Assembly (NCBI RefSeq): GCF_020966755.1
Contig: NZ_JAJKFT010000010.1
Span: 2,010,720-2,074,719, forward strand
Length of the DNA: 64,000 bases
Direction: 5' to 3'
From: Blastopirellula sediminis
GTDB lineage: Bacteria; Planctomycetota; Planctomycetia; Pirellulales; Pirellulaceae
Each line of letters starts with the position of its first letter. The stretch's first letter is position 1. A model generated the notes under the pieces. It searched no databases. It saw only the letters and a list, made by a program, of their open reading frames with translations, and was not told the DNA's origin. Position numbers and translations under genes: made by a program. This document shows, piece after piece, positions 43,746-53,542 of the stretch.

Positions 43746-45201
43746 GCCCACCGGATTTATGGAATACAAGCGTGAAACGATCCCGTATCGGGATCCGCTT
43801 CTACGCATTCACGATTACGATGAATTTCAAGTTCATGTCGACGAGCAGTTCCTGAAGACTCAGGGCGCCCGTTGCATGGACTGCGGCGTGCCGTTCTGCC
43901 AAAGTGCGACCGGCTGCCCTGTCGATAACCTGATTCCGGAATGGAACGACCTGGTCTACAAGGGACGTTGGCGCGAAGCGCTCGATCGTCTCCACAAGAC
44001 CAATAACTTCCCGGAATTCACCGGTCGCGTTTGCCCGGCGCCGTGCGAAAACGCGTGCGTCCTCGGCATCACCAACCCGCCGGTCACGATCAAGAACATC
44101 GAAGTTTCGATCATTGATCGGGGCTGGGAAGAAGGTTGGATCGCTCCGAACCCGCCCAAGAAGCGGACCGGAAAGAAGGTCGCGATCGTCGGTTCGGGCC
44201 CGGCCGGTTTGGCCGCCGCGGATCAGCTGAACAAGGCTGGCCACCAGGTCACCGTTTACGAACGGGACGATCGTATCGGCGGTCTGCTGATGTACGGCAT
44301 CCCGAACATGAAGCTGGAAAAGGAACGCGTGGTGGAACGCCGCGTCGACCTGATGAAGGCGGAAGGGATCGAGTTCGTCACCAACGCCCATATCGGCGTG
44401 AACGTTTCGATGGAGGATCTCCGCAAGAATAACGACGCGGTGATCCTGGCGGTCGGCGCCACCAAGCCGCGTGATTTGCCGATTCCGGGACGCGATCTCG
44501 ACGGCGTCTACTTCGCCATGCAGTTTTTGAAGGCGAACACCAAGAGCCTGCTCGACTCCGAACTGAAAGACGGCAATTACATCTCGGCCGAAGGCAAGGA
44601 CGTAATCGTCATCGGCGGCGGCGATACCGGCACCGACTGCTTGGGTACGTCGATTCGTCACGGCTGCAAAAGCGTCGTCAACTTCGAGTTGCTGCCGCAG
44701 CCGCCGAAAGAACGCGCTCCTGACAATCCTTGGCCGCAATGGGCCCGGATCTTCCGCGTCGACTACGGTCACCAGGAAGCGGAAGCGAAGTTCGGACAAG
44801 ATCCGCGCACGTACTGCGTGCTGAGCAAAGAATTCCTCGGCGACGAAAACGGCAAGCTGACCGGCATCCGTACCGTCAACGTCGAATGGAAAAATGACAA
44901 CGGCCGTTGGAACATGCAGGAAGTTCCCGGCAGCGAGAAGGTCTGGAAGGCCGATCTGATTTTGTTGGCGATGGGCTTCCTTGGTCCGGAAGAAACCTTG
45001 GTGGAAAAGCTGGGGGTGGAAACGGATCAGCGGTCGAACTTCAAGGCCGAGTATGGCCGCTTCGCCACCAACGTCGATGGGGTCTTTGCCGCCGGCGACT
45101 GCCGTCGCGGTCAAAGCCTGATCGTCTGGGCGATCAACGAAGGTCGCGGCGCCGCCCGCGAATGCGATCGCTACCTGATGGGGAAGACGGAACTTCCGTA
45201 A
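43738..45201 (+). CDS. gltD: Glutamate synthase small subunit
   Basis: A 487-residue FAD and Fe-S subunit that passes electrons from NAD(P)H to GltB. The N-terminal cysteine region ([20 protein letters not shown] and [11 protein letters not shown]) binds two [4Fe-4S] clusters. FAD-binding [13 protein letters not shown] and NAD(P)-binding [13 protein letters not shown] Rossmann motifs follow, and the C-terminal [14 protein letters not shown] closes the FAD site. The start overlaps the end of gltB, showing coupling. A long-stem terminator follows. Length is normal. Confidence 0.96.
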   Translation: MGKPTGFMEYKRETIPYRDPLLRIHDYDEFQVHVDEQFLKTQGARCMDCGVPFCQSATGCPVDNLIPEWNDLVYKGRWREALDRLHKTNNFPEFTGRVCPAPCENACVLGITNPPVTIKNIEVSIIDRGWEEGWIAPNPPKKRTGKKVAIVGSGPAGLAAADQLNKAGHQVTVYERDDRIGGLLMYGIPNMKLEKERVVERRVDLMKAEGIEFVTNAHIGVNVSMEDLRKNNDAVILAVGATKPRDLPIPGRDLDGVYFAMQFLKANTKSLLDSELKDGNYISAEGKDVIVIGGGDTGTDCLGTSIRHGCKSVVNFELLPQPPKERAPDNPWPQWARIFRVDYGHQEAEAKFGQDPRTYCVLSKEFLGDENGKLTGIRTVNVEWKNDNGRWNMQEVPGSEKVWKADLILLAMGFLGPEETLVEKLGVETDQRSNFKAEYGRFATNVDGVFAAGDCRRGQSLIVWAINEGRGAARECDRYLMGKTELP

Positions 45202-45574
45202 CAAAGCATGGCGACCGGCTCGCGCACGGGCCGGAAGTCGGCATTAGCCCAACGGCTACGGTGCGCTACGCTTGCCATTTTTGGCAATGTGAAAAAGGGA
45301 AGCTCTTTCAGGGCTTCCCTTTTTGCTGCGCAGTAGGGAACCGGGCCGATCTCTGGTGCGACTTGCCCCTGGCTAATTACAAGTTTGGTCAGCGGCGTTA
45401 TAGCGTATCTGCTTGGCACAAAAGCGTTTGTGTTGTCGTTTTGTTTTTATACAATTTTGGAGATTAATGATTTGATGTCTCTAAAAAATATAGCTTCGTC
45501 GCGACTCGGTTTCGCCAGGCTTTGTGCTCTTATCGCTTCCAATCTTTTCTCTTCACTACGAAGGGGGCCTCCCC
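45202..45574. other. Intergenic region between gltD and the DUF1559 gene
   Basis: There are 373 bases holding a small TTGCCA/TGGCAA hairpin at 45272-45287, the gltBD terminator at 45292-45324, and an AT-rich stretch (45420-45500) that could be the promoter of the DUF1559 gene. No gene seen. Confidence 0.55.
45292..45324 (+). terminator. Intrinsic terminator of gltBD
   Basis: GGGAAGC, eight-base loop, GCTTCCC, with flanking A5 and T5 that extend the pairing to 12 and allow function on either strand. Confidence 0.92.
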
Positions 45575-46525
45575 ATGAAAGTCCGAACAGGATTCACGCT
45601 GGTCGAATTGCTGGTGGTGATTGCGATCATCGGCGTCTTGATCGCTTTGCTGCTGCCGGCGGTGCAACAAGCCCGCGAAGCGGCGCGGCGCATGCAATGC
45701 ACCAACAACCTGAAGCAGCTTGGTTTGGCGCTGCACAATTACCATGACATCAACAAGCGATTGCCGATCGGGCATGGCAACTCCTACGCCGTTTGGCAGG
45801 GGACCGGCAATCATGGGAGCTGGCTGTCTCGTCTGTTGCCGTTCATTGAACAGAACAACGTCTACGATCGACTCGACAAGACCGATGTCGATCTGAGTAC
45901 GACTGCCGGCGGCGCTCCTCTCTACCAGCTGGTGATCACGGAATTCATTTGCCCCAGTGATGATCACGATGGAACCTGGACCGGCGGTCAAAGTTATCCC
46001 TCGACGCAAAAGCGGGCCGTCTCTAACTACTCGGCCAGTATGGGGAGCCAGAACAATTCTCCCTGCGGGACCCACAACAACTTCTTCGGCAATGGGCCCG
46101 AAGTGCGAAACGACGATCCGACCCTCAGCCTGGCGCGACTCTCCGGCGTGATCGGGCACAACGCGCTCGCGGCGGCGTTCAAAGACGTTACCGACGGGCT
46201 GTCGAACACGATCGCTTTAGGCGAAGTTCGGCCGCGCTGTTCCAATCATGTGCGCCGCGGTTGGTTGGCGGCCAACAGTCTTTACACCGGGACCGGGGTC
46301 GCGATCAATTTCAACACGTGCGAAGGGACGCCGGGCGCGGGAACTGGTTGCAATCAACATGCCGGGCAATGGGGCGCTTCACAAGGTTTCAAATCGATTC
46401 ATCCTGGCGGTTGCAACTTCGTCTTTTGCGACGGCTCGGTTCACTTCGTCGCCGAGACGATCGACATGGTGAACTATCAACGCTTGGGAGATCGTCGCGA
46501 TGGTCAGCCGCTGACTGAGTTCTAA
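45575..46525 (+). CDS. DUF1559 prepilin-like protein
   Basis: A 316-residue protein with a type IV prepilin N-terminus (MKVRTGFTLVELLVVIAII; cleavage expected between G and F by a prepilin peptidase) followed by the DUF1559 signature LLPAVQQAREAARRMQCTNNLKQLGLALHNYHD. The C-terminal family marker is HPGGCNFVFCDGSVHFV. Planctomycetes carry many such proteins; they probably assemble into or decorate pseudopilus-like surface structures. ATG 45575 has AAGGGGG nine bases upstream, and the open frame before it is not part of the protein. It is followed by a small lipoprotein gene, the usual pair. Confidence 0.94.
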   Translation: MKVRTGFTLVELLVVIAIIGVLIALLLPAVQQAREAARRMQCTNNLKQLGLALHNYHDINKRLPIGHGNSYAVWQGTGNHGSWLSRLLPFIEQNNVYDRLDKTDVDLSTTAGGAPLYQLVITEFICPSDDHDGTWTGGQSYPSTQKRAVSNYSASMGSQNNSPCGTHNNFFGNGPEVRNDDPTLSLARLSGVIGHNALAAAFKDVTDGLSNTIALGEVRPRCSNHVRRGWLAANSLYTGTGVAINFNTCEGTPGAGTGCNQHAGQWGASQGFKSIHPGGCNFVFCDGSVHFVAETIDMVNYQRLGDRRDGQPLTEF

Positions 46526-46601
46526 GCGGCGACCGACATTCGCAATGTTGAGGTAATCTTCATTTCTTCTATCTCCGTGACAGCGGAAGAGGGCACTGGG
46601 T

Positions 46602-47027
46602 ATGTCTCGTTCCATGAACTACGGCGGCCGATGGATAGCGACGTCGGTCCTGCTGGTCGCATTACTGGGCTGCGGTCGAGGAAATCCGCTTGGCCTGGCG
46701 CCAGTTAGCGGTCGCGTGACGCTTGACGGTCAACCGCTGGCCGATGCGACGATCTCGTTCATTCCAGAGCAGGGGAGGCCATCGACCGCAACGACCGATG
46801 CCGAGGGACGATTTGAATTGACGACCCTGAATCCCGGCGACGGCGCGCTCCCTGGCGATCACAAGGTGACCGTAATGAAGTACGCCGCCTACGACGCCGA
46901 AAAGCCGTACGCCAAACTGGTCAGCCTGGTTCCGGCTCACTATGTCGAATTGAAGACGACTCCGCTGACGGTGACCGTTCCCAAGTCGGGCGACCCAAAC
47001 GTTGAGATTGCGCTGGCCAAGAAGTAG
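46602..47027 (+). CDS. Small lipoprotein, carboxypeptidase-regulatory-like domain
   Basis: A 141-residue lipoprotein (lipobox VALLGC near residue 24) with a single beta-sandwich domain typical of the family: VSGRVTLDGQPLADATISFIP, then TTDAEGRFELTTLNPGDGALPGDHKVTV. It lies 76 bases after the DUF1559 gene, the common planctomycete arrangement, and is a homologue of the cut gene at the left edge of the window. Its role is probably structural or adhesive at the envelope. An alternative ATG at residue 5 is possible. The gene ends seven bases before a bidirectional terminator. Confidence 0.85.
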   Translation: MSRSMNYGGRWIATSVLLVALLGCGRGNPLGLAPVSGRVTLDGQPLADATISFIPEQGRPSTATTDAEGRFELTTLNPGDGALPGDHKVTVMKYAAYDAEKPYAKLVSLVPAHYVELKTTPLTVTVPKSGDPNVEIALAKK

Positions 47028-47033
47028 TGCGCA

Positions 47034-47066
47034 CAAAAAAAGGACGCCCGAGGGAAGAGGGCGTCC
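47034..47066. terminator. Bidirectional intrinsic terminator between convergent genes
   Basis: GGACGCCC, nine-base loop, GGGCGTCC. On the minus strand it ends in eight T (A run 47034-47041) and serves the SDR gene; on plus it ends in TTT and serves the lipoprotein gene. The A run and GGACGCC stem are the same as in the pgk terminator. Confidence 0.9.
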
Positions 47067-47098
47067 TTTCGCGGAGGATTGAGCCTAAGGGCCTTGGC

Positions 47099-47842
47099 TT
47101 ACGCTTCGGCCATGTTCGCTTCGATGTAGTTCTTGGCGTAGTTTTCGTACCCGGCGTAAAACTGCTTCGCCATGCTGTCGGGGAAGACGTGGAACTCTTC
47201 GTTCTTCAGGGCGTCGACGATCGCTTCACTGACCAGCGAGGCCGGCTCGGCGATTTCGCCGAAGCCTGCGGCGTCGGCCATGTCGGTGGCGATCGGGCCG
47301 GGATGGACGCTGACGACGACAGTTCCCTGGGCTCCCAGTTCTTCTCGCAAGGCCTGAGTGATCGAGTAAGAAGCGGCTTTCGACGCCGAGTAGGTCGCCG
47401 CGCTGCCGAATGTTTTGATCGAGACTACCGAGTTGAGTTGGACGAAGGCGCCGCCGCCGTTCTTCTTAAGAACCGGAGCGAACGCCTGAGCGACCCGAAT
47501 GAGTCCGTAGACGTTCACGTCGAACTCAAACTGCAAGGCGTCAAACGCCTTCGGGGAAAGAGGCGATTCTGACTTATAGACGCCGGCGTTGTTGACGACC
47601 AATTCGACGTCGCTGGCGGTCTGGGCGGCTGCGTGGACGGTCGCTTCGTTTTGCAGGTCGACTTCGATCGGAACCACCCGATCGCCGTACTGGGCGACCA
47701 GCGGCTGGGCCGACTGTGGATCGCGAACGGCGGCGTAGACCTTTTTGGCGCCATGGGCGAGGAGCGACTCGACGATCGCTTTGCCAATTCCGCGATTGGC
47801 GCCGGTCACTAAGGCGACTTTGCCGTTGATTTCGAAACTCAT
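47099..47842 (-). CDS. Short-chain dehydrogenase/reductase
   Basis: A 247-residue classical SDR. Cofactor motif TGANRGIG at residues 14-21, NNAGVY near 88, catalytic Ser in LNSVVSIK and YSASK (Tyr and Lys) are all present. The presence of R after TGAN and the acidic-free second strand (AAVRDP) suggest NADP(H) preference. The substrate is unknown. It is transcribed on the same strand as pcm, 133 bases downstream of it, and ends at a strong bidirectional terminator. Confidence 0.92.
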   Translation of the reverse strand: MSFEINGKVALVTGANRGIGKAIVESLLAHGAKKVYAAVRDPQSAQPLVAQYGDRVVPIEVDLQNEATVHAAAQTASDVELVVNNAGVYKSESPLSPKAFDALQFEFDVNVYGLIRVAQAFAPVLKKNGGGAFVQLNSVVSIKTFGSAATYSASKAASYSITQALREELGAQGTVVVSVHPGPIATDMADAAGFGEIAEPASLVSEAIVDALKNEEFHVFPDSMAKQFYAGYENYAKNYIEANMAEA

Positions 47843-47975
47843 GGGACGGTTCCTGGATTGGAGGTAGATGCGTTTAGCGTCGGTTGTCCGCAGCGGTTGG
47901 TTGTGCCTGGCTGCTAACTACGATGCTGCTCACGCGTCCAGGTTTCGCTTCGGCAGAAAAAACTTTTCATATCAA

Positions 47976-48650
47976 CTATCGCTCGCGTTCCCGGATGCGG
48001 CCGACCATCGGGACAAACTGCACCGCGGTGACGTTTCGAGACTCGAATTCCCCTTCTTTCACCTTGCGGATGCACTGCAAAACCTGGGCGCCTTCCCCGA
48101 GCGGCACGATCAAACGACCTCCGACGGCTAACTGTTCAAGCAGTAGCGGAGGAATTTTGGGAGCGGCGGCTGCTATCAAGATGGCGTCAAATGGCGCCTC
48201 GCTCGGCCAGCCGGCGTAGCCGTCTCCCTGAATCAGGTGAACTTTTTCGTAGCCGAGTGCGCGAAGCCGCTCGGCGGCCGACTTGGCCAACGCAGGCAAG
48301 ATTTCGATCGCGTAGACTTCCGCCCCCATTTCCGCCAAGACGGCGGACTGGTAACCCGATCCGGCGCCAACATCCAGCACTCGAGAGTGAGGCCCAGCAG
48401 CGGCTAGTTGCGACATCAGCGCGACGATATAGGGCTGCGAAATCGTTTGTCCTGCACTCAGGGGAACGGCACAGTCTTCGTAAGCGAGATGCTGCCATTG
48501 GGGTGGAACAAACTGATGACGCGGCACAGTCCCCATCGCCGCTAAGACTGCCGAATCGTGAATACCTCGCCGGCGCAGTTGCTGCTCGACCATTTCGTTT
48601 TTCAGAATGGCGGATTCCGCTATACCGCGTCTTGAGAACGGTGAGTACAT
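47976..48650 (-). CDS. pcm: Protein-L-isoaspartate O-methyltransferase
   Basis: A 224-residue repair enzyme that methylates isoaspartyl residues using SAM. Motifs are GQTISQPYIVALM (substrate loop), VLDVGAGSGYQSAVLA (SAM motif I) and the late GGRLIVPLGEGAQ. ATG 48650 is chosen because AAGGGAGAG lies just upstream; the open frame extends to 48719 without family similarity. The gene is divergent from the purine nucleoside phosphorylase genes. Sequence identification is strong. Confidence 0.92.
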   Translation of the reverse strand: MYSPFSRRGIAESAILKNEMVEQQLRRRGIHDSAVLAAMGTVPRHQFVPPQWQHLAYEDCAVPLSAGQTISQPYIVALMSQLAAAGPHSRVLDVGAGSGYQSAVLAEMGAEVYAIEILPALAKSAAERLRALGYEKVHLIQGDGYAGWPSEAPFDAILIAAAAPKIPPLLLEQLAVGGRLIVPLGEGAQVLQCIRKVKEGEFESRNVTAVQFVPMVGRIRERER

Positions 48651-49017
48651 TGCGACTCTCCCTTCGTAATCCAGTTTACAATTGGGTTGGAAGAAAGGAA
48701 AATTGACGAGAGCATTCAAATAGAATCTGATAGAGATATCACGATTTATTTGAGCGTGATGCGAAACGATTGCGCATGTTTTCGCGTCTCACTGCCGTTC
48801 CCTTGCGGAACGTATCTTTTGCCTGCTGCTGAGGGGGGCGAAATCACGTCGGCGTTGCTGCCCCTATGTCGACTTGTGCGTCCCCCTCAGATTTTTCTCG
48901 CCCGGTTTTTCCGCCTCTGCGGCCTCTCTCGGCCGCTACTTGTGGCGCGGTCGTCAATCCGCATAATCGGTGTCTGACTATCGCACAACTTCCCGCACGT
49001 CTGTTGAGGAACCGTCC
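48651..49017. other. Intergenic region between divergent pcm and phosphorylase genes
   Basis: There are 367 bases. They contain a small hairpin (CGTTCC/GGAACG at 48796-48812) and must include both promoters. No gene, tRNA or strong regulatory repeat was seen. Confidence 0.45.
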
Positions 49018-49851
49018 ATGCTCGACCTGTTCGACAAAATCGAAGAAGCGGTCGCCGCAATCCGCAAAAAATGGGACAAGGTCCCGGCTGCCGGCATCAT
49101 TTTGGGAACCGGTTTGGGCGGCCTGGTCGAAGAGATCGAGATCGAAGCGTCGCTGGAATACGAAGAGATTCCGCACTTCCCGACTTCGACCGCCATCAGC
49201 CATCGCGGCCGTTTGGTCTGCGGTCTGCTGAATGGACTGCCGGTCGTCGCGATGGAAGGCCGCTTCCATATGTACGAAGGGTACTCGCTGAAGCAGATCA
49301 CGCTGCCGGTCCGCGTGATGAAGGCGCTCGGCGCCGAGCTGCTCGTCTGCTCCAACGCCTCCGGTGGGATGAATCCTTACTTCCACTGCGGCGACATCAT
49401 GGTGATCGAAGATCAAATCAATCTGCTGGGAGATAACCCGCTGATTGGGATCAACGACGATCGCCTGGGCCCGCGTTTCCCCGACATGTGCGAGCCGTAC
49501 GACCTGAAGCTGGTCGACATGGCGCTCGAAATCGCTCGTCAGGAAAACATCGTCGCCCACAAAGGGGTTTTCGTCGCGGTGGCCGGTCCGAACCTGGAAA
49601 CCCGCGCCGAGTATCGCTTCCTCCGTCAGATCGGCGCCGATGCGGTCGGCATGTCGACGGTACCGGAAGTGATCGTCGCGGTTCACTGCGGCATGAAAGT
49701 GATCGCGTTGTCGATCATCACCGACATGTGCTTGCCGGACGCGCTGAAGCCGGCCAACGTCGCGGAAATCATCGCCACCGCCAACGAAGCTCAGCCGCGG
49801 CTCTGCACGTTGGTCAAAGGGGTGTTGGCTCGAGTCCAAGCAGGCGCGTAA
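49018..49851 (+). CDS. Purine nucleoside phosphorylase, copy 1
   Basis: A 277-residue trimeric-type (PNP/MTAP superfamily) phosphorylase cleaving purine nucleosides with phosphate to base and ribose-1-phosphate. Motifs are GIILGTGLGGL (phosphate loop), the substrate region MEGRFHMYEGYS, CSNASGGMNPYFHCGDI, GPNLETRAEYR, and GADAVGMSTVPEVI. ATG 49018 has GAGGA eight bases upstream; in-frame codons before it are not conserved in the second copy. It is followed 44 bases later by a close paralogue. Confidence 0.93.
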   Translation: MLDLFDKIEEAVAAIRKKWDKVPAAGIILGTGLGGLVEEIEIEASLEYEEIPHFPTSTAISHRGRLVCGLLNGLPVVAMEGRFHMYEGYSLKQITLPVRVMKALGAELLVCSNASGGMNPYFHCGDIMVIEDQINLLGDNPLIGINDDRLGPRFPDMCEPYDLKLVDMALEIARQENIVAHKGVFVAVAGPNLETRAEYRFLRQIGADAVGMSTVPEVIVAVHCGMKVIALSIITDMCLPDALKPANVAEIIATANEAQPRLCTLVKGVLARVQAGA

Positions 49852-49895
49852 CGTCGCGTCTGTCGCTGATAGGTCGGCTGAGGGAGAGGCCAAGT

Positions 49896-50720
49896 TTGTT
49901 TCGACTGTCCGTTGAAGTGGAAGAAACCGCCGCCGCGGTACGTCGCCGTTGGAACCGTCGCCCCAAGGCCGGCGTCATCCTCGGCACCGGACTCGGCAGT
50001 CTGACCGAAGGGATCGACGTCGAAGCGTCGATCAACTACGACGATCTTCCTTACTTCCCGCAGACGACGGCGCTGAGCCATGCCGGCCGTTTGATCTGCG
50101 GCAAGCTCGGCGGGGTCGACGTCGTGGTGATGGAAGGGCGTTTCCATCTCTATGAAGGGTACTCGCTCGACCAGATTACGCTGCCGGTTCGCGTGATGCG
50201 GGAACTGGGCGCCGAGATGCTGGTCGTCAGCAACGCCTCCGGCGGAATGAATCCCTACTACCATTCCGGCGACATCATGCTGATGGAAGACCATATCAAC
50301 ATGATGTGGGAAAGCCCACTGCTTGGGCATACGGACGAAGGAACGCCAGCCGAGCGTTTCCCCGACATGTCGTCTCCCTACGATCGCCGCTTGTTGCAGT
50401 TGGCTGCCGACGTCGCCCGGCGCGAAGCGATTCGGGTGCATCAAGGGGTTTACGTCGCGATGAGCGGCCCCAACTACGAGACCCGCGCCGAGTATCGCTT
50501 TCTGCGGAAGATCGGCGGCGACGTCGTCGGCATGTCGACCGTGCCGGAAGTGATCGTCGCGCGGCAGTGCGGGCTAAAGGTGTTGGCCCTGTCGACCGTC
50601 ACCAACATTTGCCTTCCCGACGATCTCGGTCGGGTCGGCAAGTATGACGTAGTCAATGCGGCGAAGGCGGCCGAGCCGAAACTGCGCCGCATTGTGCGGG
50701 AAGTGATTCGAGAAGCGTAG
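49896..50720 (+). CDS. Purine nucleoside phosphorylase, copy 2 (TTG start)
   Basis: A 274-residue paralogue of the preceding gene with every catalytic motif kept: GVILGTGLGSL, MEGRFHLYEGYS, SNASGGMNPYYHSGDI, GPNYETRAEYR and GMSTVPEVI. The start is read as TTG 49896 with AGGGAGAGG just upstream, because it then aligns residue for residue with the first copy (EVEETAAAVRRRW against KIEEAVAAIRKKW); no ATG exists near. The copies differ in the base-binding neighbourhood, so they may prefer different purines. It ends 16 bases before the convergent FAD oxidoreductase gene. Confidence 0.9.
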   Translation: MFRLSVEVEETAAAVRRRWNRRPKAGVILGTGLGSLTEGIDVEASINYDDLPYFPQTTALSHAGRLICGKLGGVDVVVMEGRFHLYEGYSLDQITLPVRVMRELGAEMLVVSNASGGMNPYYHSGDIMLMEDHINMMWESPLLGHTDEGTPAERFPDMSSPYDRRLLQLAADVARREAIRVHQGVYVAMSGPNYETRAEYRFLRKIGGDVVGMSTVPEVIVARQCGLKVLALSTVTNICLPDDLGRVGKYDVVNAAKAAEPKLRRIVREVIREA

Positions 50721-50736
50721 TCGCCAACGTGCGCGA

Positions 50737-52329
50737 CTACTTCTTCGCTTCTTCGTGATATTCCTGCTCGGTGTTGACGTCCCAGATGTTCGACTTTTCG
50801 GTCGAGCCGGCGCAGATGTTGTCGACCGCGGTCATCGCCGCGAGCATCGAGTGATCTTGGTTGTTGTACCGATGCATGCCGTTGCGGCCGATCAGGTACA
50901 AGTTCTCGATCTTGTCGACGTACTCCCGAATTTCGCTGAAGCGATCGTACGTGCCGAAGTAGGCGGGGTAGGTCTTGGGAACCCGGATCACCGTCGCATC
51001 AAGCACGTCGTTAGCGTCGATGATGTCGATCTTGGCCAGCTCTTGTTTGCCAAGCTCCGCCATATCTTCGTCCGACTTGTTCCACAGTTCGTCGTTCTCG
51101 TAGCAGAAGTATTCGAGGCCGAGCCAAACGGTCTTCTGATCGGCGACCAGGTATTTGCTCCAGTTGTTGAAGATCTGCAAGCGGCCGATTAACACGTCGC
51201 GCTCTTGGATGTAGATCCAGTTGTCGCGGACCAGCTGTTCGCCCTGCGGACCGCTTTCTTTGATCTTTAGCTTGTTGACCAGCATGCCGACCGTGATGAA
51301 GTCGCGGAACTGCAGCCCTGCGGCCACTTCCTTGACGTTGGGGGGAACTTCGGCGTCCATCGCGCGAATCAATTCGTTGACCGGCATGGTCGAGAAGACG
51401 TAGTCGCCGTCGATGCGACGCTTTTCGCCATTTTCGTTCACCACGGTGACGCCGACGATCTTGTCTCCCTCGACATGCAACTGGTCCACTTTCGTCTTGT
51501 GGTGGAGTTCGCCGCCGAGTTCGACGATCTTCTTTGCACACGTTTCCCACATCTGGCCGGGGCCATGCTTGGGATAGAGGAACTGTTCGATCAGCGAGGT
51601 TTCGACTCCCTTCTGGCTGACGTCGTTCGATTTGCGTTGGAACGGCTTCTTGATCGCGTGCATGATCGCCTTGGTGATCGACAGGCCTTTGATCCGTTGA
51701 GCTCCCCATGCGGCGCTGATCGCGTCGCACGGTACGCCCCAGACCTTCTCGGTGTACGACTTGAAGAAGGTGAGGTAGAGCTCGCGCCCGAAGCGGTTGA
51801 TGAAGAACTGCTCGAGGTTCTGCTCGTTCTTGATCGGGAAGATGCGGGCCTGCATGTAGCTGGTGCCGATCATCGCCATGCGAACCGGACCCAGGTTGCC
51901 GACCGTTTGGGCGCTGAGCGAGATCGGATAGTCGAAGAAGCGACGGAGGAAGTAGATGCGGCTCTTGCGCGGACGGACCAGCATCACGTCGTCGACCTTT
52001 TCCGGGTCAAGGCAGCGAGCCTCGCCGTCGCCGTTGTTCGAGACTTCGCGGGTTTGATTTTGATACTTGATCGTGAAGCTCGCCTTGGCGCCTTCTTCGA
52101 TCGGCAACATGTTGACCCACCAGTCCATCACGCGGTCCGACTTCGAGAAGAAGCGGTGCCCGCCGATGTCGATGCGGTTCCCTTTGTAATTGATCGTGCG
52201 CGAGATGCCGCCGACCATGTCGGACATTTCCAACACGATCGGTTTGATGTTGGTGCGCGTCAGCAGTTCGTAGGCGGCGGTTAAGCCGGCAGGTCCGGCG
52301 CCAATGATGACGGCTTGTTGGCGATCCAT
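50737..52329 (-). CDS. FAD/NAD(P)-dependent amine-oxidase-like oxidoreductase
   Basis: A 530-residue flavoprotein. The N-terminal dinucleotide fold reads [17 protein letters not shown], followed by [12 protein letters not shown] and [11 protein letters not shown], as in UDP-galactopyranose mutase and protoporphyrinogen-oxidase-like proteins; the C-terminal FAD contact is [21 protein letters not shown]. It resembles a planctomycete and actinobacterial group often found near polysaccharide genes, but the substrate is unknown. A putative mutase or dehydrogenase acting on sugar nucleotides is the best guess. ATG 52329 has no SD. Confidence 0.85.
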   Translation of the reverse strand: MDRQQAVIIGAGPAGLTAAYELLTRTNIKPIVLEMSDMVGGISRTINYKGNRIDIGGHRFFSKSDRVMDWWVNMLPIEEGAKASFTIKYQNQTREVSNNGDGEARCLDPEKVDDVMLVRPRKSRIYFLRRFFDYPISLSAQTVGNLGPVRMAMIGTSYMQARIFPIKNEQNLEQFFINRFGRELYLTFFKSYTEKVWGVPCDAISAAWGAQRIKGLSITKAIMHAIKKPFQRKSNDVSQKGVETSLIEQFLYPKHGPGQMWETCAKKIVELGGELHHKTKVDQLHVEGDKIVGVTVVNENGEKRRIDGDYVFSTMPVNELIRAMDAEVPPNVKEVAAGLQFRDFITVGMLVNKLKIKESGPQGEQLVRDNWIYIQERDVLIGRLQIFNNWSKYLVADQKTVWLGLEYFCYENDELWNKSDEDMAELGKQELAKIDIIDANDVLDATVIRVPKTYPAYFGTYDRFSEIREYVDKIENLYLIGRNGMHRYNNQDHSMLAAMTAVDNICAGSTEKSNIWDVNTEQEYHEEAKK

Positions 52330-52469
52330 GGGAGTTGCCTGGGGTCACGTAAGAAGGAGGGGACGTTTTTGCACTCTCAAGTCTTCGCCGCAACAAAGCG
52401 GACTAGGTAAAGAGTTAGGCAAATTCTTGCTGAACGTCCCTCAAATCTTCGTTACAACCGGCGCAGGCG

Positions 52470-52853
52470 TTACTCCCGGACAAAGTGATCGCGATCGATC
52501 ACCTCCCACATGTAGCCGGTCGGATCCTGGAAAAAGAATCGCTCGAACGGCGTCGGGCGAATTGCCGGGATCACGTCGACGCCGGCGGCCGCTAATCGCT
52601 CGCGGATTTTCGGCAACTCGGCGGCCGGAAAGAAAAAGGCGAAGTGCCGACCGAATTCTTTCTCAAACGGCGAGACCTCGAACCCTTCGATCTGCAGCAC
52701 ATGCATCTGCTGACCTGCGCCGATGTCGAGCCAAATCGCCAACACATCCGTGTTGCTGGGAACGTGGATCCGCTTCCAGAGAAAGATCTGCTCGAAGAAC
52801 GCGGCGGTCGTTTCCCCGTCCTGCGTCGCGACGGTGAAGTGGGCTAAGCTCAT
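52470..52853 (-). CDS. VOC (glyoxalase/bleomycin-resistance fold) protein
   Basis: A 127-residue protein of the vicinal-oxygen-chelate fold: MSLAHFTVATQDGETTAAFF, later FAFFFPAAELPKIRERLAAA and FFFQDPTGYMWEVIDRD, in which H5 and the final Glu are typical metal-ligand positions. ATG 52853 overlaps the TGA of the DJ-1-like gene by four bases. The pair of a DJ-1/PfpI protein and a glyoxalase-fold protein suggests handling of reactive aldehydes such as methylglyoxal, an inference from fold and coupling only. Confidence 0.85.
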   Translation of the reverse strand: MSLAHFTVATQDGETTAAFFEQIFLWKRIHVPSNTDVLAIWLDIGAGQQMHVLQIEGFEVSPFEKEFGRHFAFFFPAAELPKIRERLAAAGVDVIPAIRPTPFERFFFQDPTGYMWEVIDRDHFVRE

Positions 52854-53392
52854 GACGATTGGCCTGTCAAAACTTGCAGAATGCCAATGCAGAAGTCGGG
52901 CAAGTCGTCCGGCTTGCGGCTGCTGACGTGATGGCGGTCGATCACCACCGAGGCGTCTTCCCAGATCGCGCCGGCGTTGATCAGGTCGTCTTTGATCCCC
53001 GGCGAACCGGTCGTGCGGACTCCTTTGTAGACTCCGGCCGAGATCGGCATCCAGCCGCCATGGCAAACCGCGGCGATCAGCTGCTGTTTCTGATCGAAGT
53101 GGCGAATGATCTCTTTCACCTTTTCGTCGCGGCGAAGCTTGTCTGGCATAAAGCCGCCGGGGCAGATGACGCCGTCGAAGTCGCTGGGATTCACGTCGGC
53201 GATCGCGACGTCGCTTTTCGCGGGGTAGCCATTCTTGCCGGCGTAGACGACTCCGGCTTCGGGACCGGCGAGGACCGACTGGGCGCCGGCTTCGATCATC
53301 CGCAGGTGGGGATACCACAGCTCCAGGTCTTCGTAGATATCGCCGACGAAAATGACGATTCGTTTGCCGCTGAGAGGCTTGCTTGCGTTCAT
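52850..53392 (-). CDS. DJ-1/PfpI-family protein
   Basis: A 180-residue class I amidotransferase-like protein of the DJ-1/PfpI family. The nucleophilic cysteine is in AVCHGGW and the nearby acid in DIYEDLE; GVICPGGFMPD is the conserved preceding loop. Members are deglycases, proteases or chaperones; which applies here is not evident. ATG 53392 has GAGGA five bases upstream. It is coupled to the downstream VOC gene and divergent from the YceH-like gene. Confidence 0.9.
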   Translation of the reverse strand: MNASKPLSGKRIVIFVGDIYEDLELWYPHLRMIEAGAQSVLAGPEAGVVYAGKNGYPAKSDVAIADVNPSDFDGVICPGGFMPDKLRRDEKVKEIIRHFDQKQQLIAAVCHGGWMPISAGVYKGVRTTGSPGIKDDLINAGAIWEDASVVIDRHHVSSRKPDDLPDFCIGILQVLTGQSS

Positions 53393-53542
53393 CGCATCCT
53401 CGGGGAAGTTATGCGGGGGAAAAGGTCCTTTGTACCGCGCGGCTGGGGCTCTGGCCATGCGTCGACTTGCACCAACTTTCGCGGCGCTCTATTCTGCGGC
53501 GTGACGAGAATCTGCATCTCGATAAGAAGGAGCTATGGCGGA

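Noticed and set aside
41775-43808. 677-codon open frame on the minus strand
   Set aside because: It is antisense to the second half of gltB and the start of gltD; no domain or start signal.
49488-49895. Upstream extension of the second purine nucleoside phosphorylase
   Set aside because: It overlaps the first phosphorylase in another frame; the paralogue alignment places the start at TTG 49896.
52859-53542. Upstream extension of the YceH-like gene
   Set aside because: It is antisense to the DJ-1-like gene and unlike the DUF480 family, which starts near 53543.
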